Shown: positions 25,006 to 34,108 of the stretch, one piece after another | Layout: each line of letters begins with the position of its first letter | How positions within the stretch are numbered: position 1 is the stretch's first letter | Source of the DNA: Rhodobiaceae bacterium | GTDB taxonomy: Bacteria > Pseudomonadota > Alphaproteobacteria > Puniceispirillales > Puniceispirillaceae | Assembly: GCA_018624035.1 (NCBI GenBank) | Contig: JAAZUU010000012.1 | Location: 1-34,756, forward strand | DNA: 34,756 nt | Direction of reading: 5' to 3' | Position numbers and translations under genes: made by a program | The notes under the pieces: model-generated | What the model saw: the letters and a program-made list of their open reading frames with translations, nothing else | The model's database searches: none | What the model was told of the DNA's origin: nothing

Positions 25006-28000
25006 ATGCAGTTCAAAAGACGTTTCACAACTTCCGGCGCCGAGCCATTTGCCGCCCTCGAATTCCGCTTTGCCTCCAGCGAAATCCGCAATCCTGACGG
25101 GACTGTCGTTTTCCGGGCGGAGAATGTCGAGGTGCCGGTGCAGTTCTCGCAGGTGGCGACGGATATCATGGCGCAGAAATATTTCCGCAAGGCCGGTATC
25201 CCGGCGAAACTGAAACGCATTGAGGAAAGCTCGGTGCCGTCATGGCTGTGGCGTTCGGTGCCCGACGAGGCGGCACTGGCCAAACTGCCCGAGGGTGAGC
25301 GTTTCGTCGGTGAAACCTCGACCAAGCAGGTCTTCAACAGGCTGGCCGGCACCTGGACCTATTGGGGCTGGAAGGGCGGCTATTTCACAACCGAGGAAGA
25401 TGCCCGCACCTATTATGACGAGATGTGCCACATGCTGGCCGCGCAGATGGCCGCGCCGAACTCGCCGCAATGGTTCAATACCGGCCTGCACTGGGCCTAT
25501 GGTATCGATGGCCCGAGCCAGGGACATTTCTATGTTGATTTCGAAACCGGCAAGCTGACCCGTTCGGCAAGCGCCTATGAACATCCCCAGCCACATGCTT
25601 GCTTCATCCAGTCGGTGAATGACGATCTGGTCAATGAAGGCGGCATCATGGACCTGTGGGTCCGCGAGGCGCGCCTGTTCAAATACGGCTCCGGCACCGG
25701 ATCCAATTTCAGCCGTATCCGCGGCGAGGGCGAGAGCCTGTCGGGCGGTGGCAAGTCGTCAGGCCTGATGAGTTTCCTGCGGATTGGCGACCGCGCCGCC
25801 GGGGCCATCAAATCGGGTGGTACGACGCGCCGCGCGGCGAAAATGGTTACCGTCGATGTCGATCACCCGGATATCGAGAATTACGTCGACTGGAAGGTCG
25901 TCGAGGAGCAGAAAGTGGCGGCGCTTGTCGCCGGCTCGAAGCTGGCGCAACGCCATATGGGCGAGGTCATGGCGGCCTGTCAGGACGAAACACTCGATGG
26001 CGATGACCGGTTCGATCCGCGCCGGAACAGGGCGCTGAAGAAGGCCATCTTCGCGGCCCGCGCCGTGATGATCCCGGAAAACTATGTCCAGCGGGTGATC
26101 CAGTTTGCCCGCCAGGGCTATACCGAGATCGAATTCAAGACCTATGACACCGACTGGGACTCCGAGGCCTATCTGACAGTCGCCGGCCAGAACTCGAACA
26201 ATTCGGTTCGCGTCAGCAACGAATTCCTGCAGGCGGTCCTCGACAAGGGTGACTGGGAGTTGATCAAGCGCCGCGACAACAGCGTCGCCAAGCGGATCAA
26301 GGCGTCCGATCTGTGGGAGAAGATCGCCTACGCGGCCTGGGCCTGCGCCGATCCGGGGCTGCAATATGACAGCACCATCAATGAATGGCACACCTGCCCC
26401 GAGGGCGGCCGGATCAACGCCTCCAATCCCTGCTCGGAATATATGTTCCTTGACGACACGGCCTGTAACCTGGCGTCGCTGAACCTGATGCAGTTCCGGC
26501 ATGAAGATGGAACCTTCGACATTCCGGCCTTTGAACATGCCTGCCGGTTCTGGACCCTGACGCTGGAAATCTCGGTGTTGATGGCACAGTTCCCGTCGCG
26601 CGAGATCGCTCAGCTGTCCTACGAATACCGCACGCTCGGCCTCGGCTTTGCCAATATCGGCGGGCTGCTGATGGCACAGGGCCATTCCTATGACAGCGAT
26701 GAGGGGCGCGCCATCTGCGGCGCCATTTCGGCCATCATGACCGGTATCTCATACGCCACCTCGGCCGAGATCGCCAGCGAGGTCGGCACTTTCCCGCAAT
26801 ATAAGAAGAACGCCAAGCACATGCTGCGGGTGATGAAGAATCACCGGTTGGCAGCGCATGGCAAGGACAAGGGCTATCGCGGGCTCAGCATCCTGCCGGT
26901 GCCGCTCGATTCCGCCTCCTGCCCGGATAGCGGCCTCATCGACGCCGCCAGGGCGGCGTGGGACAGCGCCGTCGAGCTTGGCAGCGAGCATGGCTATCGG
27001 AACGCACAGGCCACTGTGATCGCACCGACCGGCACGATCGGCCTCGTCATGGATTGCGACACCACCGGCGTCGAGCCTGATTTCGCGATCGTGAAGTTCA
27101 AGAAGCTTGCCGGTGGCGGTTACTTCAAGATCATCAACCGCGTTGTTCCCGAGGCGCTGGCCAATCTTGGTTATGCCAAGGAGCAGATCGACGACATCAT
27201 CAACTATGCGGTTGGCGCCGGCAGCCTCAAGAACTGCCAGTCGATCTCTATGAATGCCCTTCGCGACAAGGGCTTCGGCGATGCCGAGATCGACAAGGTC
27301 GAGGCGGCAATGGAAAGCGCCTTCGATGTGAAGTTCGCTTTCAACCGGTTCACGCTTGGCGATGAATTCTGCAAGGACACGCTCGGCTTCAGCGATGAGC
27401 AGTTGAACGACTTCAATTTCAGCATGCTCGATGCGCTTGGTTTCGAGAAGGACGCCATCGAGGCGGCGAACATGCATGTCTGCGGATCGATGACGCTGGA
27501 AGGCGCGCCGCATCTGAAGGACGAACATCTTCCGGTGTTCGACTGCGCCAATGTCTGCGGGCGGATCGGCAAGCGGTTCCTGTCGGTCGACAGCCACATC
27601 ACCATGATGGCGGCGGCCCAGCCCTTCATCTCGGGCGCGATCTCGAAGACGATCAACATGCCGAACAGCGCCACCGTCGAGGAATGCGGCGAGGCCTACA
27701 TGCTGTCCTGGCGTCTCGGACTGAAGGCCAACGCGCTCTATCGCGACGGCTCGAAGCTCAGCCAGCCACTCTCCTCCGGACTCGTCGACGACCTTGAAGA
27801 GGATGAGGAGACATCGGCCGCTCTCGACACACCCGTCGCCGCCGCGGCACCGCAGGTGATCGAGAAGATTGTCGAGCGTATCGTCCACACGGCCGAGCGC
27901 GAGAAGCTGCCGCACCGCCGCAAGGGCTATACCCAGAAGGCGACTGTCGGTGGGCACAAGGTCTATCTTCGTACCGGCGAGTATGAGGATGGTCGGCTTG

Positions 28001-28638
28001 GCGAGGTCTTCATCGACATGCACAAGGAAGGCGCGGCTTTCCGCTCGCTGATGAACAACTTCGCCATCGCGGTGTCGATCGGCCTGCAATATGGCGTGCC
28101 GCTCGAGGAGTTTGTCGAGGCCTTCACCTTCACCCGCTTCGAGCCGCAGGGGATCGTCACCGGCAATGACGCGATCAAGATGTCGACCTCGATTCTCGAC
28201 TACACCTTCCGCGAGCTGGCGATCTCCTATCTTGACCGGGACGATCTCGGCCATGTCGACCGCGAGGATCTGGACGTCACAACGACCGGTGCCGGCGAGG
28301 CGCAGTCGGATCTGGTGAACAAGGTCACCAGCCGCGGCTTCATCCGCAAGCAGGGTCTGGTGGTCTATTCGAACGCCGGCGCCGCCACAGCGGCTGCCCC
28401 GGCAACCGGCGAGGAGGCGGTCGTCACGATGCGCGCGCCCACGCCGGAGCCGCAGGCCACCGCGGTCGCCACGACGGCGGTCGACGCCGGTGAGTCGCTT
28501 GTCGCCGAGCGCGTACAGCAGGCGCGGATGCAGGGCTATGAGGGCGAAGCCTGTCCCGAATGCCAGAACTTCACGCTTGTCCGCAACGGCACCTGCCTGA
28601 AATGCAACACCTGTGGAAGCACCACGGGCTGCAGCTGA
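25006..28638 (+). CDS. nrdJ: Adenosylcobalamin-dependent (class II) ribonucleoside-diphosphate reductase
   Basis: Makes deoxyribonucleotides using vitamin B12 coenzyme to generate the thiyl radical, so it works with or without oxygen. The 1210-aa length is normal for the long alphaproteobacterial NrdJ. The active site is complete: the redox cysteine in [12 protein letters not shown], the catalytic N-x-C-x-E triad NPCSE (N474, C476, E478) and the second redox cysteine in [14 protein letters not shown]-terminal zinc-ribbon-like tail with CPEC, CLKCNTC and a final TTGCS supplies cysteines that reduce the active site. No intein interrupts the frame. No nrdA/nrdB gene is nearby, so whether this is the sole aerobic reductase cannot be seen. 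ATG at 25006 with AAGGG eight bases upstream; followed by its own terminator. Confidence 0.97.
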   Translation: MQFKRRFTTSGAEPFAALEFRFASSEIRNPDGTVVFRAENVEVPVQFSQVATDIMAQKYFRKAGIPAKLKRIEESSVPSWLWRSVPDEAALAKLPEGERFVGETSTKQVFNRLAGTWTYWGWKGGYFTTEEDARTYYDEMCHMLAAQMAAPNSPQWFNTGLHWAYGIDGPSQGHFYVDFETGKLTRSASAYEHPQPHACFIQSVNDDLVNEGGIMDLWVREARLFKYGSGTGSNFSRIRGEGESLSGGGKSSGLMSFLRIGDRAAGAIKSGGTTRRAAKMVTVDVDHPDIENYVDWKVVEEQKVAALVAGSKLAQRHMGEVMAACQDETLDGDDRFDPRRNRALKKAIFAARAVMIPENYVQRVIQFARQGYTEIEFKTYDTDWDSEAYLTVAGQNSNNSVRVSNEFLQAVLDKGDWELIKRRDNSVAKRIKASDLWEKIAYAAWACADPGLQYDSTINEWHTCPEGGRINASNPCSEYMFLDDTACNLASLNLMQFRHEDGTFDIPAFEHACRFWTLTLEISVLMAQFPSREIAQLSYEYRTLGLGFANIGGLLMAQGHSYDSDEGRAICGAISAIMTGISYATSAEIASEVGTFPQYKKNAKHMLRVMKNHRLAAHGKDKGYRGLSILPVPLDSASCPDSGLIDAARAAWDSAVELGSEHGYRNAQATVIAPTGTIGLVMDCDTTGVEPDFAIVKFKKLAGGGYFKIINRVVPEALANLGYAKEQIDDIINYAVGAGSLKNCQSISMNALRDKGFGDAEIDKVEAAMESAFDVKFAFNRFTLGDEFCKDTLGFSDEQLNDFNFSMLDALGFEKDAIEAANMHVCGSMTLEGAPHLKDEHLPVFDCANVCGRIGKRFLSVDSHITMMAAAQPFISGAISKTINMPNSATVEECGEAYMLSWRLGLKANALYRDGSKLSQPLSSGLVDDLEEDEETSAALDTPVAAAAPQVIEKIVERIVHTAEREKLPHRRKGYTQKATVGGHKVYLRTGEYEDGRLGEVFIDMHKEGAAFRSLMNNFAIAVSIGLQYGVPLEEFVEAFTFTRFEPQGIVTGNDAIKMSTSILDYTFRELAISYLDRDDLGHVDREDLDVTTTGAGEAQSDLVNKVTSRGFIRKQGLVVYSNAGAATAAAPATGEEAVVTMRAPTPEPQATAVATTAVDAGESLVAERVQQARMQGYEGEACPECQNFTLVRNGTCLKCNTCGSTTGCS

Positions 28639-28666
28639 TCTCTCCCTGCAGAGCAACCTGCAGACT

Positions 28667-28695
28667 GGCCCCGCGTTCCGGCGCGGGGCCTTTTT
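28667..28695 (+). terminator. Rho-independent terminator of nrdJ
   Basis: GGCCCCGCG pairs perfectly with CGCGGGGCC around a TTCCGG loop and is followed directly by TTTTT. It begins 28 bases after the nrdJ stop and is the strongest terminator in the window. Confidence 0.93.
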
Positions 28696-28732
28696 CTTTG
28701 ACGACCGGCCAACAGCATAAATTACTTTTCCG

Positions 28733-28761
28733 TTAACACGCCGCCCACAGTTGAGTACGAT
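28733..28761 (+). promoter_or_regulatory. Candidate promoter for the structured leader and lipoprotein
   Basis: TTAACA, a 17-bp spacer and TACGAT, just after the nrdJ terminator. Initiation near 28768 would produce a leader of about 300 nt running through all the hairpins at 28808-29009. Visual match only. Confidence 0.4.
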
Positions 28762-28807
28762 GATACTCCGTTAAGACCGGTATGCCTGTTGTGTCGCGCC
28801 GAACCTT

Positions 28808-29033
28808 CTGAAAACATTCGTCTTTTCAGGATGAAAGCCCCCCGATTTGCAAAGGTCGAGGGGGCTGGCTATGGTTTCTGCGTCATCACGCACGTATCCG
28901 CGAAAGCAACCCCTTGTCGGGTTGCTCGCTGAATAAAACACCCTTCCGGGAAATAAGCGGGACTCCGCTTTCGCGTAGTTGTGTGATGACCGGCCTGACG
29001 CCAGGCCGGCCGGGACCGTGCGGCGTGTTTTTT
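28808..29033 (+). promoter_or_regulatory. Highly structured intergenic RNA candidate (leader or ncRNA)
   Basis: Four foldable units lie in a row. (1) CTGAAAA/TTTTCAG hairpin, 28808-28829. (2) AGCCCCC-CGA paired with TCG-A-GGGGGCT, one bulge, 28836-28866. (3) A long arm 28882-28990: an 11-bp outer stem (GTCATCACGCA with TGTGTGATGAC), an internal loop, then CGCGAAA/TTTCGCG, enclosing two further hairpins (GCAACCC...GGGTTGC at 28906-28925, and CGCT...AGCG with CCC-TTCC-GGG), i.e. a three-way junction. (4) CCGGCCTG-ACGC-CAGGCCGG, 28990-29009, with TTTTTT at 29028-29033. It precedes a small lipoprotein gene with a strong ribosome binding site. I recognise no Rfam family: it lacks the signatures of tmRNA, SRP RNA, RNase P RNA or the common riboswitches. 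It could be a cis-regulatory leader, an independent ncRNA (6S cannot be excluded), or a palindromic repeat element. Strand is inferred from the downstream gene; the fold also exists on the minus strand. Confidence 0.5.
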
Positions 29034-29069
29034 CCAAAGTTTGATTGATCACCCGCGAGGGAGGATGCC

Positions 29070-29300
29070 ATGCACCCTGCCAGATGCGCCATATGCATAC
29101 CCGTCATGGTGCTGCTTTGCGCCTGCGCGCAAAATCCGGCGTCACATGACGACATGACCGAACAATTCGGTTTCGGTGCGCTGGAGGGAGCAGATCTGCG
29201 GTCATTCCCGGATACACAGTTATTCGGGGACAGTATCGGTTGGCATCATGAGATGTTTGATCACAAGGCACTGCTTCGCTCCATAAGACCGCAGACATAA
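29070..29300 (+). CDS. Small putative lipoprotein, 76 aa
   Basis: Not a recognised family. The protein begins MHPARCAICIPVMVLLCACAQNP: a short basic/polar start, a hydrophobic stretch, and a lipobox-like LCAC with the cysteine to be lipidated at residue 19. The mature part would be about 58 mostly acidic residues (MTEQFGFGALEGADLRSF), with no further membrane segment. The start has one of the best ribosome binding sites in the window, GAGGGAGG ending five bases before the ATG, which argues for a real gene despite the size. It follows the structured region and precedes the RidA gene by about 145 bp that hold no feature I can support. A competing ATG at 29065 is out of frame. Confidence 0.6.
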   Translation: MHPARCAICIPVMVLLCACAQNPASHDDMTEQFGFGALEGADLRSFPDTQLFGDSIGWHHEMFDHKALLRSIRPQT

Positions 29301-29446
29301 ATCCCGTTTCGCCGACATTCCCTGCTCAACGCCCGCCGACAACGCGCCACTTTCCTCTGAATCGTTGCTGAATGACCGTTGAAACGCCGGCATCGCTGTG
29401 CCAGTCTCTCGCGGCATTCAGCCGTGTATGGAAAGGACTTCACGCC

Positions 29447-29914
29447 ATGGCAAACAACATTGACGCCCGCCTGCAGGAGCTTGGCATCACCATCCCCGAC
29501 GCACCGGCGCCAGCGGCGAATTACGTTCCCTTCACGATATCGGGCAATCTTGTCTTCGTGGCGGGACAGGTGCCCTTCGTCGATGGCAAGCTGACCGCGA
29601 CAGGCCGCATCGGCGAGGACGCCAGTGTCGAGGATGGCTATGAACAGGCCCGGATCTGCGCCATCAACCTGATCGCGCAGGTCAAGGTGGCCTGCGGCGG
29701 CGATCTCGACCGCGTCCGGCGCGTTGTCAAGCTTGGCGGCTTTGTGGCCTCGGCGCCCGATTTCACCGGCCAGCCCGGGGTGGTCAATGGCGCGTCCGAC
29801 CTGATGGTCGAGGTGTTCGGCGATGCTGGCAAACATTCCCGGTTCGCCGTCGGTGCGAATGCGCTGCCGCTTGGCTGTCTTGTCGAGGTTGACGGCATCT
29901 TCGAGATCGACTGA
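29447..29914 (+). CDS. RidA/YjgF-family protein
   Basis: Member of the YjgF/YER057c/UK114 superfamily. RidA proper hydrolyses reactive enamine/imine intermediates released by PLP enzymes; the exact substrate of this subgroup is unknown. From the ATG at 29447 (MANNIDARLQELGITIP) it is 155 aa; the ORF track's 25 extra residues lack family similarity, and AAAGGA precedes the chosen start. It is about 25 aa longer than canonical RidA, matching the YjgF_endoribonc variant. Motifs are LVFVAGQVPFVDGKL, EQARICAINLIAQVK and the C-terminal HSRFAVGANALPLGCLVEVDGIFEI, where the Arg and the Glu near the end correspond to the canonical ligand-binding positions. Same strand as the following GNAT-like gene, 74 bp apart. 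Confidence 0.92.
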   Translation: MANNIDARLQELGITIPDAPAPAANYVPFTISGNLVFVAGQVPFVDGKLTATGRIGEDASVEDGYEQARICAINLIAQVKVACGGDLDRVRRVVKLGGFVASAPDFTGQPGVVNGASDLMVEVFGDAGKHSRFAVGANALPLGCLVEVDGIFEID

Positions 29915-29988
29915 TCACCGCGGTCCACCTTCATCATTCGAAAATGTCGCGCCCCCTTGCGGGGACGCCGACAGCGCGCCATGTCTGA

Positions 29989-31152
29989 ATGATGGATGGT
30001 GATGCCTATATCCTTGAACTCACGCCCTCGATCGACGCGCTGCCGGCTGCCGAGTGGGACCGGCTTGCCGGCACGGCCAATCCGTTTGTCAGCCACGCCT
30101 TTCTGAAGGCGCTGGAGGATGGCGGGGCGACCGGCGGCGACAGTGGCTGGGACCCGATGCATCTGGTGCTCCGCGACGCCGAGGGCCGCATGACGGCGGC
30201 GATGCCGCATTATCTGAAACATCATTCCTATGGCGAATATATCTTCGACCACAGCTGGGCCAACGCCTTCACGCGGGCTGGCGGGGATTATTACCCGAAG
30301 ATGCTGTCGGCGATCCCCTTCACGCCCGCCACAGGCCCCCGCTTCCTGACCGGTGATGCAACGCCCGAGATGGCGGCCCGGCTCCGCACCGCGCTGGCAG
30401 ACGGCATGACGCAGTATCTTGGCCGGCTCAACCTGTCATCGGCGCACATCAACTTTCTTCCCGAGGCCGACACAGCCCCGCTGGCGGCAGAGGGGTGGAT
30501 GATCCGCTCCTCGATCCAGTTTCACTGGCACAATGACGGTTATGAGACTTTCGATGATTTCCTCGCCGCGCTGTCATCACGCAAGCGCAAGAACATCCGC
30601 AAGGAACGGCGCACCGTCGCCGAGGCCGGGGTGCGTCTGCTGCGACTCAGCGGCGATGACATCTCGCCAGCGCATATCGACGATTTCTTCCGATTCTACA
30701 TGTCGACCATCGACCGGAAATGGGGCGGCGCCTATCTGACCCGCGAGGTGTTCCACCACCTGCGGGACAGCATGGCCGACAGCATGCTGCTGGTGATGGC
30801 CGAATATGACGGCCGGATCATCGGTGGCGCGTTGAATTTCATCGGCGAGGACACGCTGTTCGGTCGCAACTGGGGCGCCGATATCGACATCCCCTGCCTG
30901 CATTTCGAAGCCTGTTATTACCAGGCCATCGAGTTCGCCATCGAACGGCGGCTTCCGGTTGTCGAGGCTGGCGCACAGGGGTTCCACAAGGTGCAGCGCG
31001 GCTATATGCCGGTGACCACCCGCTCGGCGCACTGGATCGGGCATGACGGGTTCCGCGCCGCCGTCGAACGGTTTCTCGAGGCCGAAAGCCGCGGCATCGA
31101 TGCCGAGAAAAACGCCATCGAGATCGAGGCAAGTCCGTTCAGGAAAGCCTGA
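29989..31152 (+). CDS. FemAB-like/GNAT acyltransferase (DUF482, PF04339-like)
   Basis: 387-aa protein with a double GNAT-like fold of the DUF482 group, sometimes annotated as a peptidoglycan biosynthesis protein by similarity to FemAB aminoacyltransferases; no activity is established. Recognisable blocks are NPFVSHAFLKALEDGG, YLKHHSYGEYIFDHSWANAF, YYPKMLSAIPFTPATGPRFL, FDDFLAALSSRKRKNIRKER, ALNFIGEDTLFGRNWG and EAGAQGFHKVQRGYMPV. No signal peptide, so it is cytoplasmic. The start ATGATG at 29989/29992 has no clear Shine-Dalgarno sequence. Its stop codon is 7 bp from that of the convergent clpA. RidA, this gene and clpA are neighbours in many alphaproteobacteria. Confidence 0.9.
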   Translation: MMDGDAYILELTPSIDALPAAEWDRLAGTANPFVSHAFLKALEDGGATGGDSGWDPMHLVLRDAEGRMTAAMPHYLKHHSYGEYIFDHSWANAFTRAGGDYYPKMLSAIPFTPATGPRFLTGDATPEMAARLRTALADGMTQYLGRLNLSSAHINFLPEADTAPLAAEGWMIRSSIQFHWHNDGYETFDDFLAALSSRKRKNIRKERRTVAEAGVRLLRLSGDDISPAHIDDFFRFYMSTIDRKWGGAYLTREVFHHLRDSMADSMLLVMAEYDGRIIGGALNFIGEDTLFGRNWGADIDIPCLHFEACYYQAIEFAIERRLPVVEAGAQGFHKVQRGYMPVTTRSAHWIGHDGFRAAVERFLEAESRGIDAEKNAIEIEASPFRKA

Positions 31153-31159
31153 TCCCGGC

Positions 31160-33451
31160 CTAGCCTTTCTCGGGTGCCGGTAGCGCGGTGCGTTTGCCGG
31201 GAAGCGCGCGTTGCGGGGCTGCCTTGGCGGTGACGACGATCTTGCCATCCCTAGCATCCACCAGCGCCAGCCCCCCTGACGCCAGATCGCCGAACAACAG
31301 CATGTCTGCCAGCGGCTTCTTGATGTGTTCCTGCACCACGCGTGACAGCGGCCGCGCACCGTAATTGCGATCGTAACCGCGTTCGGCAAGCCAGTCACGG
31401 GCCGCATCGGTCAGTTCGATCTCGACATTGCGCTCGGCAAGCTGCGCGTCAAGCTGCATGATGAATTTGTCGACAACAAGCCGGATCACATCCGTGCCAA
31501 GCGCCGCGAACGGAATGACGGCGTCGAGACGGTTCCGGAATTCCGGTGTGAACATCTTCTCGATCGCCTCGACATCAGCACCCTCGCGATTGTCACGATT
31601 GAAGCCGATGGCCTTCTTCGACAGCTCCTGCGCGCCGGCATTGGTCGTCATGATCAGGATGACATTGCGGAAATCCACAACCTTACCGTTATTATCGGTC
31701 AGCTTGCCGTGATCCATCACCTGAAGCAGGATGTTGAACAGGTCGGGATGCGCCTTCTCGATCTCGTCAAGAAGCAATACGGCATGCGGTGTCTGGTCAA
31801 CAGCATCGGTCAACAGACCGCCCTGATCAAAACCGACATAGCCCGGCGGCGCGCCGATCAACCGCGATACGGTATGACGTTCCATATATTCCGACATGTC
31901 GAAGCGCATCAGCTTGATCCCGAGCGCCTCGGCAAGCTGGCGTGCCGCCTCGGTCTTGCCGACACCGGTCGGCCCCGAGAACAGATAGTTGCCAACCGGC
32001 TTTTCAGGCTCACGCAAACCGGCGCGCGAAAGCTTGATCGCCGAGGCAAGCGCGGTGATGGCCTCATCCTGACCAAAGACAAGACGTTTCAGGTCATCCT
32101 CAAGCGAGGCCAGCGCGACCTTGTCGTCTCGGCTGACATGTTTTGGCGGGATCCGCGCCATTGTCGCAATGGTCGCCTCGATCTCCTTCTGGCCGACGGT
32201 CGCCTTGCGGCGCGAGGGTGGCAGCAGGTTCTGCGCCGCCGCCGCCTCGTCGATCACATCGATGGCCTTGTCAGGAAGCTTGCGGTCATTGATATAGCGG
32301 GCCGACAGATCGACCGCCGTCTTCAGCGCGGCGCTGGTGAAGCGAATCTTGTGATGATCCTCATAGCGGCTTTTCAGGCCGGCCAGAATCTTGATGGTGT
32401 CGGCCACCGTCGGTTCGATCACATCGATCTTCTGGAACCGGCGCACCAGCGCCCGGTCCTTTTCGAAATAGCCGCGATATTCCTTGTAGGTCGTCGACCC
32501 GATGCAGCGCATCGTGCCCTCCTGAAGCGCGGGTTTCAGCAGGTTGGAGGCATCCATGGCACCGCCCGAGGTTGCGCCGGCACCGATCACCGTGTGAATT
32601 TCGTCGATGAACAGGATCGCGTTGTCGTCATCCTGTACCGCCTTGACCACCGCTTTCAGCCGTTCCTCGAAATCACCACGATAGCGGGTACCGGCAAGCA
32701 GTTGCCCCATATCAAGGGCATAGATGACAGCGTTCGACAGCACATCCGGCACCTCGCCATTGTGAATGCGCAGGGCCAGACCTTCGGCAATCGCCGTTTT
32801 GCCAACGCCCGGGTCACCGACATAAAGAGGGTTGTTCTTGGTCCGGCGGCAGAGCACCTGAATTGTCCGGTCGACTTCGCGGTCACGCCCGATCAGCGGG
32901 TCAATCCGGCCGGCGGCGGCCTTGGCGATCAGGTCGACCGAATATTGGCTGAGCGGGTCCTGCCCCTCGACCTCGCCACTCTCTGCTTCCTTGGCTTCCT
33001 GCGTGCCGCGACCACCATTGCCCTCGGCACCATGGCTGATATAGGTGACAGCGTCGAGGCGCGTCATGTTCATCGATTTCAGGAACCAGACAGCGTGGCT
33101 CTCGCGCTCCGAGAAGATCGCGACAAGCACATTGGCGCCGGTGGCCACCTCGCGCCCGGATGACTGGGTATGAATGATGGCACGCTGGATCACCCGCTGG
33201 AAACTGGCGGTCGGCTGAACGTCGCCCTGACCGCTTGCGCTGACAATCGAGGCAAGCTCGTTTTCGATGAAATCCGCAAGCCGTGTCCGCAGCTGATCAA
33301 TGTCCACATTGCAGGCCGAAAGCACCTCAAGCGCGTCGCTGTCCTCGGTCAGAGCGAACAGCAGATGCTCCAGCGTGGCGAATTCATGGCTGTGCGATGT
33401 GGCCGTGCTCATCGCCCGGCGAAGCGTTTCCTCAAGCTCGCGTGACAGCAT
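31160..33451 (-). CDS. clpA: ATP-dependent Clp protease ATP-binding subunit ClpA
   Basis: AAA+ unfoldase that feeds N-degron and other substrates into ClpP. The 763-aa protein has the N-domain that binds ClpS (MLSRELEETLRRAMSTATSHSHEFATLEHLL), a first AAA+ module with Walker A GDPGVGKT at 212-219 and ILFIDEIHTVIG, and a second with GPTGVGKT near 490, VLLLDEIEKAHPDL, and the ClpP-docking IGF loop (KKAIGFNRDN). It lacks the long ClpB middle domain, confirming ClpA. It starts 5 bp after the clpS stop, so the two are an operon. ClpP is not in the window. Confidence 0.97.
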   Translation of the reverse strand: MLSRELEETLRRAMSTATSHSHEFATLEHLLFALTEDSDALEVLSACNVDIDQLRTRLADFIENELASIVSASGQGDVQPTASFQRVIQRAIIHTQSSGREVATGANVLVAIFSERESHAVWFLKSMNMTRLDAVTYISHGAEGNGGRGTQEAKEAESGEVEGQDPLSQYSVDLIAKAAAGRIDPLIGRDREVDRTIQVLCRRTKNNPLYVGDPGVGKTAIAEGLALRIHNGEVPDVLSNAVIYALDMGQLLAGTRYRGDFEERLKAVVKAVQDDDNAILFIDEIHTVIGAGATSGGAMDASNLLKPALQEGTMRCIGSTTYKEYRGYFEKDRALVRRFQKIDVIEPTVADTIKILAGLKSRYEDHHKIRFTSAALKTAVDLSARYINDRKLPDKAIDVIDEAAAAQNLLPPSRRKATVGQKEIEATIATMARIPPKHVSRDDKVALASLEDDLKRLVFGQDEAITALASAIKLSRAGLREPEKPVGNYLFSGPTGVGKTEAARQLAEALGIKLMRFDMSEYMERHTVSRLIGAPPGYVGFDQGGLLTDAVDQTPHAVLLLDEIEKAHPDLFNILLQVMDHGKLTDNNGKVVDFRNVILIMTTNAGAQELSKKAIGFNRDNREGADVEAIEKMFTPEFRNRLDAVIPFAALGTDVIRLVVDKFIMQLDAQLAERNVEIELTDAARDWLAERGYDRNYGARPLSRVVQEHIKKPLADMLLFGDLASGGLALVDARDGKIVVTAKAAPQRALPGKRTALPAPEKG

Positions 33452-33456
33452 CTGGA

Positions 33457-33780
33457 TTATTCCTTTTCAATCTGAAGTTGAAGCGGATGTTCATTCTGGC
33501 GGGCATGATCCATAACCTGGGTGGCTTTCGCCTCGGCGACCTCATAGCTGTAGACGCCGCACACGCCGACGCCGCGCTGGTGGACATTCAGCATGATGGC
33601 GGTGGCCTGCGAGTTCGTCATGTTGAAGAAACGTTGCAATACATAGACAACGAACTCCATCGGTGTGTAATCATCATTCAGCATGATGACCTTGTACATT
33701 GAAGGCTTCTTTGTCCGCTGGCGTGTCTCCAGTATGACCTGTGACTGACCGCCATCCTTGTCTGTTTTTCTGTCTGTCAT
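33457..33780 (-). CDS. clpS: ClpS, adaptor for N-degron recognition
   Basis: Binds N-terminal Leu, Phe, Trp or Tyr of substrates and hands them to ClpA. The 107-aa protein has an unstructured, charged N-terminal arm ([15 protein letters not shown]) and the core [20 protein letters not shown] with the two Asp that hold the substrate amino group, and [18 protein letters not shown] with the conserved His. Normal length. It is directly upstream of clpA. Alphaproteobacteria often carry two ClpS paralogs; which one this is cannot be told from the window. The leader (minus strand) holds a small CCGGGA/TCCCGG hairpin at 33809-33831. Confidence 0.97.
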   Translation of the reverse strand: MTDRKTDKDGGQSQVILETRQRTKKPSMYKVIMLNDDYTPMEFVVYVLQRFFNMTNSQATAIMLNVHQRGVGVCGVYSYEVAEAKATQVMDHARQNEHPLQLQIEKE

Positions 33781-33975
33781 TGCCTGTCTTTGGTCTATCC
33801 GTGGCCGACCGGGATCTGTTGCGCGTCCCGGCGTCGATGGTGCCGGATCACCTGCATATTGTTCTTGAAATAACCACCGAAAGCAACCTGTCCGCGCTCC
33901 GTGACAGTGTCGTCCAAGACCATTTCATCAATGGATATTGGCGGTCATGCCCACCTTCGGAAGGGGCGTCGCGAC

Positions 33976-34020
33976 AAAAAAGACAGCGATGCGTCAAAAA
34001 GGGCCAACAAGGCGCAAAAA
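33976..34020 (+). promoter_or_regulatory. Phased A-tracts in three imperfect 20-bp repeats
   Basis: A6 at 33976, A5 at 33996 and A5 at 34016 start exactly 20 bases apart, each inside a similar unit GCGxCAAAAA. Two helical turns of spacing predicts intrinsic DNA curvature just upstream of the candidate dac promoter. The rest of the 328-bp clpS/dac divergent gap holds no gene I can support. Confidence 0.5.
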
Positions 34021-34034
34021 GGCGGCCAGCAAGG

Positions 34035-34062
34035 TTGAAGAAATGCTGAATAATACTATGAT
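34035..34062 (+). promoter_or_regulatory. Candidate dac promoter
   Basis: TTGAAG, a 16-bp spacer and TATGAT (5 of 6 consensus). Initiation near 34069 gives a leader of about 40 nt containing GGAG nine bases before the ATG at 34109. It lies directly downstream of the phased A-tracts. Confidence 0.5.
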
Positions 34063-34108
34063 TATGCGCATTGCGGTGTGGTGGACACCATATATGGAGC
34101 TCAGATCA

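Noticed and set aside
26749-28656. 635-aa minus-strand ORF antisense to nrdJ
   Set aside because: Shadow of nrdJ; no start signal or family motif, while nrdJ has all its catalytic motifs across this span.
28836-29033. Identification as tmRNA, SRP RNA or RNase P RNA
   Set aside because: The conserved sequence blocks of these RNAs are absent. 6S RNA is only an architectural possibility and I could not confirm it.
28771-29155. Two minus-strand ORFs (93 and 89 aa) through the structured region
   Set aside because: They cross the stems, have no ribosome binding site that I can see and resemble no family; the region is better explained as structured non-coding DNA or RNA.
29951-29966. CCCC-TTGC-GGGG hairpin between RidA and the GNAT-like gene as a terminator
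   Set aside because: Only a 4-bp stem and no T-run.
31709-33163. 484-aa plus-strand ORF antisense to clpA
   Set aside because: Shadow of clpA; His/Arg/Gln-rich sequence without recognisable domains.
33989-34108. In-frame extension of the dac gene upstream to ATG 33989
   Set aside because: It would place the coding start upstream of the best promoter and add a lysine-rich stretch before the signal peptide; the ATG at 34109 has GGAG at good spacing.
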